Shown: one piece after another, positions 40,610 through 47,301 of the stretch
Layout: every line of letters begins with the position of its first letter
Numbering within the stretch: the stretch's first letter is position 1
Source of the DNA: Streptomyces huiliensis
GTDB lineage: Bacteria > Actinomycetota > Actinomycetes > Streptomycetales > Streptomycetaceae
Direction: 5' to 3'
Assembly: GCF_020037025.1 (NCBI RefSeq)
Contig: NZ_JAIQLH010000041.1
Location: 1 to 64,000 of the forward strand
Length of the DNA: 64,000 bases
Notes under the pieces: model-generated
Databases searched by the model: none
What the model saw: the letters and a program-made list of their open reading frames with translations, nothing else
What the model was told of the DNA's origin: nothing
Program-made: the position numbers and the translations under genes

Positions 40610-40978
40610 ATGCCTGCGTACATGCAACAGACCTACCGTCGGGGTGCCCATGTGTGGGACACCAGCCGGCGACGGGTGGGTGAGGTGACGGGCCATGAAG
40701 GGACGGGGCTTCAACTACGGTTGGTAGGAGGCGCGTTGCAGTGGCAAGCCGACCCGGACGCGTTGCGTCTTGCCTTCCCGGACGAGGTGCACCGCGCGTT
40801 GAAGCAGCAGCGGACCGGCGCGCCGGCGGACGACCGGAGGCGCCGCGGGTGCCCGGAGTGCCGGAGGCTCCGTGACCAGTTCGCCGACGCCATCCGCTCG
40901 GGTGACCGGGCCGGAGCCGAGCGGGTCATGGCTGCCCGAGGACTGCACGACTTCGCGGCGCATTGGGGCCCCAAGTGA
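40610..40978 (+). CDS. Hypothetical protein with a CPEC motif
   Basis: The 122-residue protein has AAGGAG 9 nt before its ATG. Its first half is a short beta domain (GAHVWDTSRRRVGEVTGHEGTGLQLRLVGG). Its second half is RRRRGCPECRRLRDQFADAIRSGDRAGAERVMAARGLHDFAAHW, with one CxxC and a helical tail. It is the first gene of the rightward cassette facing the XRE regulator, and its stop overlaps the next GTG. No family name is recognised. Confidence 0.65.
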   Translation: MPAYMQQTYRRGAHVWDTSRRRVGEVTGHEGTGLQLRLVGGALQWQADPDALRLAFPDEVHRALKQQRTGAPADDRRRRGCPECRRLRDQFADAIRSGDRAGAERVMAARGLHDFAAHWGPK

Positions 40979-41298
40979 GCGATGAGACACGGCGGTTGAA
41001 GCCGTTCGTCCTCTTGCCGCACTCGGGCGGACCCTGGCCCGTGACCCCCGCACCCCCGCGGCCCCCCGACGAGTCCCCGGCGACGGTCGGCGGGCCCGCG
41101 CTGCACATCCCGCCCTGGACGCCGGTGGAGCCGTCCGCCCCCATGCCGGAGCCCGTTCCCGGGTGCCGGAGGTGCGCGGCGCACCGCTCCCTCGTCCGCC
41201 TCGCTGAGGTGATGGACGAGCCGGACGTGGTCGCTGGTGCTCGCTTGCTCCTGGCCCAGCACCTGAACGAGATGCACGGAGCCACCTGGGACGTGTGA
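40975..41298 (+). CDS. Hypothetical proline-rich protein with a CRRC motif
   Basis: The 107-residue protein starts at GTG overlapping the previous stop. The N-terminal 60 residues are proline-rich and probably unstructured. The C-terminal part (GCRRCAAHRSLVRLAEVMDEPDVVAGARLLLAQHLNEMH) has one CxxC and a helix with His. It resembles the C-terminal half of the preceding protein, suggesting related metal-binding helices. The role is unknown. Confidence 0.6.
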   Translation: MSDETRRLKPFVLLPHSGGPWPVTPAPPRPPDESPATVGGPALHIPPWTPVEPSAPMPEPVPGCRRCAAHRSLVRLAEVMDEPDVVAGARLLLAQHLNEMHGATWDV

Positions 41299-41489
41299 GC
41301 GTCCCTCCCAGACTCCCGTCTGCCCCGCCGACGAACCGCGACCGTTCCCCACGGCGACGAAATCCGGCGAGGCAGACGGGGCACCACGCCCGTCCGGCCG
41401 ACCCCATGGTGAGGACGGTCCGGCCGGACGGGTCCCCTGCACTCCGCCGATCCGAGCGGAGTGCCCCAGAGAAGAGAGAAGAGGACCGC

Positions 41490-41636
41490 ATGCCCTCGAT
41501 CGAACCCCCGGAGACCGACCCCGAGAGGGAGGAGACCGGCAGCGACACCGAGGCGCCGGAGACCGGCACGGAGACCGACACCGACCAGGCCGACGCCACC
41601 GTTGATCTGGTCGGCGCCGTCTTGCTCGTGGCCTGA
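41490..41636 (+). CDS. Putative RiPP precursor peptide, 48 residues
   Basis: ATG 41490 follows an AGAGAAGAGGA site. The peptide is split in character. Residues 1-35 are very acidic (Glu, Asp, Thr, Pro, Gly; only one basic residue), and the last 11-13 residues are hydrophobic (ATVDLVGAVLLVA). It has no Cys, Lys, aromatic or His residue. An acidic leader followed by a short core, immediately upstream of a radical SAM/SPASM enzyme, is the layout of many RiPP precursors. The modification cannot be predicted, but the core offers only Ala, Val, Leu, Gly, Asp and Thr side chains. Confidence 0.6.
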   Translation: MPSIEPPETDPEREETGSDTEAPETGTETDTDQADATVDLVGAVLLVA

Positions 41637-41726
41637 CGCCATAGCGCGTCGCTGTACCGGCGGGGAAGCGGCTACTTCCCCGCCGGCTCGAACACCCAAG
41701 ATCCCCAGACTCAAGGGAGGATCACC

Positions 41727-42659
41727 ATGGGCACCACCACATTACGCACGTGTACAAACCCGGGGAGCCTTCGGTTCGTGTGGCTGGAAGTCACGGGACG
41801 CTGTAACGAGACCTGTGACCACTGCTACGCCGATTCGGGCCCCACGGGGACGCACGGCACCATGACCGTGCCGGACTGGAAACGCGCCATCGACCAGTTC
41901 GCCGACATGGGTGGGCGCGACGTTCAGTTCATCGGCGGGGAGCCGACCCTGTACCCGCACCTGTCCGACCTCATCACGCACGCGTCCACCCGCCGTCTCG
42001 GCATCGAGATCTTCTCGAACATGACCGTGATCCGTGATGGCCTGTGGGAGACGTTCAAGGCGCGCGGGGTCAAACTCGCTACGTCGTACTACTCCGACAA
42101 CGCGGAGGAACACGACGCGGTGACCAACCTGCGCGGGTCGCACCGAAAAACGCGAGCGAACATCGCGAAAGCCGTGGAACTCGGTATCCCGATCCGCGGG
42201 GGCGTCGTCGCGGTCCGTACGGCGCAGCGCGTCAACCAGGCGGTGACTGACCTTCAGGCCATTGGAGTCGGACAGGTCGGCGGGGACCGAACACGGGCGT
42301 TCGGAAGGGCCAGTCAGGGAGCCACGCCGACCGTCAACGACCTCTGCGGGCACTGCGCCCTCGGACAGGTGGCCATTGGTCCCGACGGTGGCGTCTGGCC
42401 GTGCGTGCTCGGCCGCTTCATCACCCTCGGCAACGTACGTGACACCCCCCTCGCCGAGGTCTGGCATAGCCGGCGCATGGTGGACGCGCGGGCGGAAATT
42501 GCCTCGGCGCACGGCTTGAAACCCGCCGAAGCCTGTTCGCCCCCGCAGTTCCTCCCGAGCTGCGGACCCTGCGGACCCTGCGTTCCCTCCGTAGGGTCAT
42601 GCGACCCGAAGGAAGCGGAATCCGCACCGCCCGCCGCTACGATCGGCGCCCCCACGTAG
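41727..42659 (+). CDS. Radical SAM/SPASM-type enzyme, putative peptide maturase
   Basis: The 310-residue protein has GGGAGGAT before its ATG. The radical SAM cluster motif CxxxCxxC is at Cys26, Cys30 and Cys33 (GRCNETCDHCYAD), with the GGEP SAM-binding motif at 70-73. The C-terminal part carries eight more cysteines (207, 210, 226, 270, 279, 282, 285, 292), fitting a SPASM-type auxiliary Fe-S domain (CGHCALGQVAIGPDGGVWPC, GNVRDTPLAEVW). Such enzymes commonly modify ribosomal peptides. The 48-residue peptide 90 nt upstream is the likely substrate. Sactionine chemistry is excluded for this peptide because it has no Cys. Confidence 0.85.
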   Translation: MGTTTLRTCTNPGSLRFVWLEVTGRCNETCDHCYADSGPTGTHGTMTVPDWKRAIDQFADMGGRDVQFIGGEPTLYPHLSDLITHASTRRLGIEIFSNMTVIRDGLWETFKARGVKLATSYYSDNAEEHDAVTNLRGSHRKTRANIAKAVELGIPIRGGVVAVRTAQRVNQAVTDLQAIGVGQVGGDRTRAFGRASQGATPTVNDLCGHCALGQVAIGPDGGVWPCVLGRFITLGNVRDTPLAEVWHSRRMVDARAEIASAHGLKPAEACSPPQFLPSCGPCGPCVPSVGSCDPKEAESAPPAATIGAPT

Positions 42660-42681
42660 GTCACAAGTGAGGAGAACCACC

Positions 42682-43014
42682 GTGGACCATGGCGACGACT
42701 TCGGGGCGTGGATCGGGAATCAGCACACGGCGCCGGCACACCGGACCGACGAAGAGTGGGCGGACGTTGCCCGCTACCTGCGGCACGCGGCAAACAAGAT
42801 CGGTCCTGCGCTGCCGCTGTGCTTGCCCGGTGAACCGCAGGAATGCGGGCGCAGTGCTCACCAACACGTTCTGGCGTGGGGAGCGGCGGTCAAGGCGGCA
42901 GCACAGCATGTGATCGAGTCTGCGGCTCCGGCCCCCGCGCACGCGGCGTACGCCGGGGGTCCGCTGTATCAGCGGCGCCTTGCGGAGTTGCGCGCCACAT
43001 CCGGAGACGGATGA
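42682..43014 (+). CDS. Hypothetical protein, cassette member
   Basis: GTG 42682 follows GAGGAGA. The 110-residue protein is helical and charged (DEEWADVARYLRHAANKIGPALPL, then CGRSAHQHVLAWGAAVKAAAQHVIE). It follows the radical SAM gene by 22 nt and is probably co-transcribed. No family is recognised. Confidence 0.6.
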   Translation: MDHGDDFGAWIGNQHTAPAHRTDEEWADVARYLRHAANKIGPALPLCLPGEPQECGRSAHQHVLAWGAAVKAAAQHVIESAAPAPAHAAYAGGPLYQRRLAELRATSGDG

Positions 43015-43149
43015 TCGTCGTCAAGGTCAACCCCGTCCGTCTCAGGGCGGGTGGGGTTCGTTCTATCGGCTCCGGCCTGTAGCCATAGGGACCGACCTGC
43101 GGAAGCCTGCTCCGCGTCGCCGGACCCACAGACCGGAGCCGACACGATC

Positions 43150-43425
43150 CTAACCCCGGGCGTTGCCCCCGCCGGCGGACGCGCCCCGGTCGGCGACGTA
43201 GGTACCGCGCTGAGGGACGGTAAAGACGTATCCCTCGTCGCGGAGGTACTTCACCGCGTTCCGCACGGTTTCCCTCGCCACGCCGAAGCGCTGCACCATC
43301 GACGCCTCCGACGGAATCCGCCTGTTCACGGGCAGGGCGCCACGCTGGATGTCCGCGACGATCAACGCGGCAATTTGCCGGTAGACCGGCGTCGGGGATT
43401 CGTGATCGATCTCAGGTGCAGCCAT
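43150..43425 (-). CDS. GntR-family transcriptional repressor
   Basis: ATG 43425 is chosen because the following 91-residue protein matches a stand-alone GntR winged helix: TPVYRQIAALIVADIQRGALPVNRRIPSEASMVQRFGVARETVRNAVKYLRDEGYVFTVPQRGTYVAD is the family signature, here in brief. It has no effector domain, like the KorSA-type regulators of actinomycete integrative elements. A palindrome just upstream (43471-43492) and further GTAGAC half-sites suggest autorepression and control of the divergent operon. Confidence 0.88.
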   Translation of the reverse strand: MAAPEIDHESPTPVYRQIAALIVADIQRGALPVNRRIPSEASMVQRFGVARETVRNAVKYLRDEGYVFTVPQRGTYVADRGASAGGGNARG

Positions 43426-43470
43426 ATCTCGAAGCGTAGACAACCAGCCATGTCGGCGTAACTGAGCCAA

Positions 43471-43492
43471 CGTCTACCTACTTAGGTAGACG
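43471..43492. promoter_or_regulatory. GntR operator palindrome
   Basis: CGTCTACCTA and TAGGTAGACG are perfect 10-bp inverses around CT. Extra half-sites GTAGAC occur near 43435 and 43495. The site lies 46 bp upstream of the GntR start and about 110 bp upstream of the divergent operon. Confidence 0.75.
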
Positions 43493-43599
43493 AGGGTAGA
43501 CCAGTCTCTTACCGTCGAAACGAAAGCGCCCCGGAAGACCGCGTAGGACCGGTCCGCCGGGGCTAAGCCGAACAGCTACCTAGGGGAGCTGAACGACCT

Positions 43600-43944
43600 A
43601 TGCGTGACCCTATCGCTCGCGCCCTCTTGTGGGTGCTCCGCCTGCTGCTGCCCGCACACGGCACGCACCGCACCACCACGACGACCAGGACGACGACCAC
43701 CCCCGAGACGCCCGTCGCCGAGACGAGCGCCCCCCGCCCCCTGTCGGTCTGGCGGAAAGGGTGGAGTGGCCCGTCGAGCGCAGACGTCCGCGCCATCTTC
43801 CACGCCGAGGACGTGCAGGGACTGACCGTCGCACAGCGGGAACGCCGTTACGCGGTGGCGTTCGCGGAACTGGGCATTGACTACCCGTACGCCTATCCCG
43901 ACAACCCGTTCGAGCGCGCCCGCCGCATGGGGGTGAGCGCGTGA
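43600..43944 (+). CDS. Hypothetical protein, first gene of GntR-linked operon
   Basis: The 114-residue protein has AGGGGAGC upstream. An N-terminal hydrophobic helix (ARALLWVLRLLLPAHG) and a Thr-rich linker lead to a conserved-looking end (SSADVRAIFHAEDVQGLTVAQRERRYAVAFAELGIDYPYAYP). Its stop overlaps the next GTG. I believe similar proteins occur in actinomycete mobile elements, but the function is unknown. Confidence 0.6.
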   Translation: MRDPIARALLWVLRLLLPAHGTHRTTTTTRTTTTPETPVAETSAPRPLSVWRKGWSGPSSADVRAIFHAEDVQGLTVAQRERRYAVAFAELGIDYPYAYPDNPFERARRMGVSA

Positions 43945-44273
43945 GCGTCACCGAACCCGTGCCCTGCCACCGATGCGGCAACGAGACGACGAACCCCATG
44001 ACGGTGGAGCACTGGGAAACCGCTAGCAACAGCGGCTACACGCTCTACACGTGCGCCGAGTGCGTGGCCAAGAAGGCGCCCACGCACCGCCGGTACGCCG
44101 GACGCGCCACCTGCCCGCACTGCGAGCGGCACGAGTACATCCGAAAGACCGACCGCCTCATCCGTCGGCACCGGGCCCGCCTCGCGCCGCTGGGGACAAA
44201 GTGCCTCGGCAGCAACAGCATCCCCGTGAACCCCGAGTGGTACCCCGGCATGGGGCCGGAGGTGGACGCGTGA
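43941..44273 (+). CDS. Small zinc-finger-like protein A
   Basis: The 110-residue protein starts at GTG overlapping the previous stop. It has three cysteine pairs: PCHRCGNE, YTCAECVAK and ATCPHCERHE. The last part (TKCLGSNSIPVNPEWYPGMGPEVD) resembles the end of protein C. It probably binds zinc. The next gene overlaps by 4 nt. Confidence 0.65.
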   Translation: MSVTEPVPCHRCGNETTNPMTVEHWETASNSGYTLYTCAECVAKKAPTHRRYAGRATCPHCERHEYIRKTDRLIRRHRARLAPLGTKCLGSNSIPVNPEWYPGMGPEVDA

Positions 44274-44683
44274 GCCTCGCCGACCGCATCCCCGTGGACG
44301 CTCCCGCCGTCCGCCCCGCCGTCGCATGCTCCGAGTGCCGACGGTCCACCCCCGCCCCCGTCGTCAGCACGTACACGGAGGTACGACCGTCCGGCCCCGG
44401 CAACTGGCGCCACGTCTGCGCCCTCTGCGTGACCGACGCCCCCGCCCACACGTTCGCCGAGGACGACATCCCGGTGAGGCAGCACCCGGCCATGGACAAC
44501 CGCCCGGAGACCAGCAGCACGGGCGTGTGCACCGTGTGCGCAGATGAGTGGGACGTCCGGCCGGACGGATCCCTTGCCGCCCACCGTCGCATCGTGTGGG
44601 TCCGCACGGGGCTGCTTCGCGTCCGCGCGCTCGAACTCTGCCCCGGAAGCGGGACGGCGCCCAAGAAGGGAAACACGCGATGA
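44270..44683 (+). CDS. Small zinc-finger-like protein B
   Basis: The 137-residue protein starts at GTG overlapping the previous stop. Cysteine pairs are ACSECRRS, HVCALCVTD and GVCTVCADE. The end contains LCPGSGTAP, a shorter version of the motif seen in proteins A and C. It overlaps the next gene by 4 nt, so all three are translationally coupled. Confidence 0.65.
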   Translation: MSLADRIPVDAPAVRPAVACSECRRSTPAPVVSTYTEVRPSGPGNWRHVCALCVTDAPAHTFAEDDIPVRQHPAMDNRPETSSTGVCTVCADEWDVRPDGSLAAHRRIVWVRTGLLRVRALELCPGSGTAPKKGNTR

Positions 44684-44931
44684 CGCGCTCCGGTCCGCGC
44701 GGCCCCTACTACGCCGGACGCGACACGTGCCAGACCTGCGGGGAAGGCGTCCTGATCAGGATGTCGGACCGCCGACTCAGGAACCACAAGCGCGAAGTGT
44801 GGGCACGGAACAGCCTCACCGGATTCCGGGAGTTCACCGGCTCGTACGAGCGCTGCCCCGGCAGCAACGAGGCTCCGGAGAACCCACTGTGGTGGCCGGG
44901 GATGGCGCCCGCGCCGACGAACACTGACTAG
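44680..44931 (+). CDS. Small zinc-finger-like protein C
   Basis: The 83-residue protein starts at ATG overlapping the previous stop. It has one clear CxxC (DTCQTCGEG), a basic helix (RRLRNHKREVWARNS) and the ending RCPGSNEAPENPLWWPGMAPAP, which matches protein A's LGSN..P.NP.W.PGM pattern. A terminator follows. It appears to be a paralogue of A. Confidence 0.65.
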   Translation: MTRSGPRGPYYAGRDTCQTCGEGVLIRMSDRRLRNHKREVWARNSLTGFREFTGSYERCPGSNEAPENPLWWPGMAPAPTNTD

Positions 44932-44953
44932 ACCCACCTAAAAGAGCGACCCT

Positions 44954-44985
44954 GCCCCGTCCGGCACACCACCGGGCGGGGCTTC
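44954..44985 (+). terminator. Rho-independent terminator
   Basis: An 11-bp stem (GCCCCGTCCGG with CCGGGCGGGGC, one mismatch) is followed by TTCT. Confidence 0.75.
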
Positions 44986-44992
44986 TGCTGTC

Positions 44993-45280
44993 ATGCCCCA
45001 CATGACGACCAGGACCACAACAGCGGGCCCCTACACCATCGAGTGGGACGACGGGCCCCTACTCGACTCCGGACGCCTCCGGCCCCTCACAGAGGCGCCT
45101 ACCGGCCCTGCGCACGGGTGGGTAGAGGAAGCGCCCGCCGGAGAGGGATGGGTGGTCGGCCCCGGACCGTGCCTCCGCGCGGCAACCGTCTCCGCCCCCG
45201 TGCCGGACCTTGACGCCGCGGGATGGTGGCTCGCCGGCTACCTCGCTGCCACTTCCGCCGATCACCGGACGCGTGCATAG
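44993..45280 (+). CDS. Hypothetical protein
   Basis: The 95-residue frame starts at ATG 44993 (or 45002) directly after a terminator and has no visible ribosome site. It is acidic with Trp-rich segments (TIEWDDGPLLDSGRL, GWVVGPGPCLRAATV, AAGWWLAGYLAATS). No family is recognised. Confidence 0.5.
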   Translation: MPHMTTRTTTAGPYTIEWDDGPLLDSGRLRPLTEAPTGPAHGWVEEAPAGEGWVVGPGPCLRAATVSAPVPDLDAAGWWLAGYLAATSADHRTRA

Positions 45281-45331
45281 GCCACGTGATAGGCAAGCGG
45301 TGATCCACGGGGGCCGACCAGGGGAGGACCG

Positions 45332-45769
45332 ATGCAGCAAAAGGCAAAGATGTGGCTGGGCGTAGGGGCAGCAGTGATCGGGTTCGGCGGTGTCCTCTCT
45401 CTATTCCAGGACAACGACAAAGCCGACGCCGAGGCCACGCCGAAGACGTCCGCATCGGCCCCCACCGCCCCCGCCGGCGACGAGCACACCACCGCACCCA
45501 AGACGACGAGCGGCATACCGAGACCCGACGCGCAGCAGACGGCACGGCTCGTCGCAGCGCTCCGAGAAGTTCATCCGGGGCTCGTCGTGAAAGAGGAGCG
45601 GGCCGTAAGCAGGGCGCGGGACGTGTGTCTCGACATCACGCAAGCGAAGGATCCGGCGACCGTCCGCGGGAACGCACGCAAGCGCTATGAAGGCGGCTCC
45701 GAGCCGACGCTCACGGACGACCAGGCCGACAAGATCGTCAAGGCGGTTGAGTCGTCGTTCTGCCACTGA
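45332..45769 (+). CDS. Membrane-anchored or secreted hypothetical protein
   Basis: GGGGAGGA precedes ATG 45332. The 145-residue protein has an N-terminal membrane/signal segment (MWLGVGAAVIGFGGVLSLF), a Thr/Ala/Pro linker and a C-terminal helical domain with two cysteines (VCLDITQAKD and SSFCH) that may form a disulfide, resembling small DUF732-type secreted proteins. It is the last prophage gene. Genes in this position often alter the lysogen's cell surface, but no specific role can be assigned. Confidence 0.6.
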   Translation: MQQKAKMWLGVGAAVIGFGGVLSLFQDNDKADAEATPKTSASAPTAPAGDEHTTAPKTTSGIPRPDAQQTARLVAALREVHPGLVVKEERAVSRARDVCLDITQAKDPATVRGNARKRYEGGSEPTLTDDQADKIVKAVESSFCH

Positions 45770-45783
45770 TCAGCCATCGAACG

Positions 45784-45816
45784 GCCCCGTTCGGACATCA
45801 TGCCGGGCGGGGCTTT
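45784..45816. terminator. Rho-independent terminator
   Basis: GCCCCG pairs with CGGGGC and the inner CGG/CCG extends the stem; TTTC follows. It ends transcription just inside attR. Confidence 0.7.
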
Positions 45817-45844
45817 CGCATGCTCTGACCAGGCCCTACCTTTG

Positions 45845-45868
45845 GAGTCCCCGTAGAGAGATCCGGGA
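45845..45868. other. attR: attR (right prophage junction)
   Basis: The AGAG core (45855-45858; the run AGAGAG makes its exact register uncertain by 2 bp) is followed by GAGATCCGGGA (45858-45868), the inverse of the host half at attL. The phage half to the left contains CTTTGGAGTCCCCGT. Host sequence resumes with a Streptomyces-type intergenic hairpin. Confidence 0.72.
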
Positions 45869-45926
45869 TTCGCCGATTCCTGGGGGCAAGCCCCCGAGAC
45901 CCCCTGAAACCGCGCTCCGCGCGGTT

Positions 45927-45976
45927 GTCCTCAAGCGCCGGACAGGCTGATTCCAGCCCGTCCGGCGCTTGAGGAC
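45927..45976. repeat. Host intergenic hairpin element
   Basis: GTCCTCAAGCGCCGGAC (45927-45943) and its perfect inverse (45960-45976) form a 17-bp stem. A smaller AACCGCGC hairpin lies just before it. Such conserved hairpins occur in many Streptomyces intergenic regions. Confidence 0.75.
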
Positions 45977-46069
45977 GCGCGCCGCGGGCGCGCTGGGGGG
46001 AGGGACAGGGACCCCCTCCAACGCCCCCAGGTTGCACGCACACCCTCGCCCCCTAGGGTGGAGACAGCC

Positions 46070-47188
46070 ATGAAGCGAGCCCCCGGCCCCGCCGGGCCCT
46101 GCCCGGTCCCGGCCCTTCCGCGCCCGGCGCGTCTGCTCGTCGTCGCCGCGTATGTGCTGCTGGCCACGGCGGTGGGGGTCGACCTCGCGTCGGATCCCCG
46201 GCTGACGTTCTCGCCCGTGCTGGGCACGGCTCCGGTGCTGGCGAGCATCGGGACGCGGCGCGCCCGGGTCCCGCTGCTGACCGGCGTGGTGGCGCTGCTC
46301 CTGGTGGCCCCGCTGACGCTCGCGGACCCGGAGGTGCCGGTCGCGCTGCATGTGACGGCGGCGTTCACGGTGCTCGCCCTCACCTGTATCAGCACGGCGA
46401 ACGTCGTGCTGGTGGCCACGCGCGAGCGGGAGTTGCTGCGTTCGCGCTCGGTCGCCTCGGCGGCGCAGCAGGCGCTGCTGCGGCCGGTGCCGGAGCGGGT
46501 GGACGGGCTGCGGGTCGCGGTGCGCTACCTGGCCGCGGCGGCGGACGCGCAGGTGGGCGGTGATCTGTACGAGGTGCTGACGACGCCGTTCGGGGTGCGG
46601 CTGCTGATCGGGGACGTCCGGGGCAAGGGGCTGGGCGCGGTCGAGACGGCGGCGGACGTGCTGGGGACGTTCCGGGAGGCCGCGCAGGTGGAGGCGGAAC
46701 TCGGCGCGGTCGCCCGGCGGCTGGACGCGGCGGTGCGGCGGCGCGGGGTGGGCGAGGAGTTCGTGACGGCCGCGCTGCTGACCGTTCCGCGCGCCGGGGA
46801 GGGGGAGACGGTGGAGCTGGTGAACTGCGGCCATCTCCCGCCGCTGGTCCGCCGGGACGGGCGGGTGAGCCCAGTGGGCGCCGAGGACACGGAGGACGCG
46901 GAGGACGCGGAGTCGGATCCGCCGCTGGCCCTGCGCGAGCTGGCGGAGGGCTCGTACCGGTCGGCGGCCTTCACCCTGCGCCGGGGCGACCTGCTCCTGC
47001 TGTACACGGACGGCGTGACGGAGGCACGGGACGCGGCGGGCCGGTTCTATCCGCTGGAGCGCCGGCTGGCCGCGCTGCCCGAGGGGGCGCCGGGGACGGT
47101 GGCGGACCGGCTGGTGGCGGATCTGCTGGCGTACGCGGGCGGGGAACTGGCGGACGACGCGGCGCTGTTGGCGGTCCGCCGGGAGTAG
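46070..47188 (+). CDS. Membrane SpoIIE-family PP2C phosphatase
   Basis: The product of about 372 residues (ATG 46070; GTG 46058 possible) has three to four N-terminal membrane helices (about residues 20-120). A PP2C-type phosphatase domain follows, with AADAQVGGDLYEV, IGDVRGKGLGAVETA, EEFVTAALLTVP, VNCGHLPPLV and LLLYTDGVTEARD, including the metal-binding aspartates. Such enzymes remove phosphate from anti-anti-sigma factors in partner-switching stress pathways. No such partner is visible nearby. Confidence 0.88.
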   Translation: MKRAPGPAGPCPVPALPRPARLLVVAAYVLLATAVGVDLASDPRLTFSPVLGTAPVLASIGTRRARVPLLTGVVALLLVAPLTLADPEVPVALHVTAAFTVLALTCISTANVVLVATRERELLRSRSVASAAQQALLRPVPERVDGLRVAVRYLAAAADAQVGGDLYEVLTTPFGVRLLIGDVRGKGLGAVETAADVLGTFREAAQVEAELGAVARRLDAAVRRRGVGEEFVTAALLTVPRAGEGETVELVNCGHLPPLVRRDGRVSPVGAEDTEDAEDAESDPPLALRELAEGSYRSAAFTLRRGDLLLLYTDGVTEARDAAGRFYPLERRLAALPEGAPGTVADRLVADLLAYAGGELADDAALLAVRRE

Positions 47189-47301
47189 CGCCGAACGGAA
47201 GCGAAAACACAGGTTGCCTTGCCAGTTTTCCTGAATGACAGTTAACCTTCCTTTCTTGTGGGCGCGCGCTGCCGCACGCCACGACCAAGGGAGGGTTCGC
47301 C

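Larger units (their letters stand above)
7371..45858. mobile_element. Integrated temperate siphovirus-like prophage, about 38.5 kb
   Basis: The element carries a serine integrase, directionality factor, terminase, portal, capsid, complete long-tail module, lysis genes, replication genes and accessory cargo, nearly all on the plus strand with tight gene packing. It is bounded by attL and attR. Codon use and base composition are less GC-biased than in the host arms. Most modules appear intact; the minor head gene and the methyltransferase gene show frame disruptions. Confidence 0.9.

Noticed and set aside
7372..45848. GAGT shared at both junctions as att core
   Set aside because: Using GAGT leaves the host halves asymmetric around the crossover; AGAG places AG exactly at the centre of the palindrome.
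38499..45858. Accessory block as a separate integrative conjugative element
   Set aside because: No replication, transfer or second integrase gene is present, and the only junction symmetry found places it inside the prophage.
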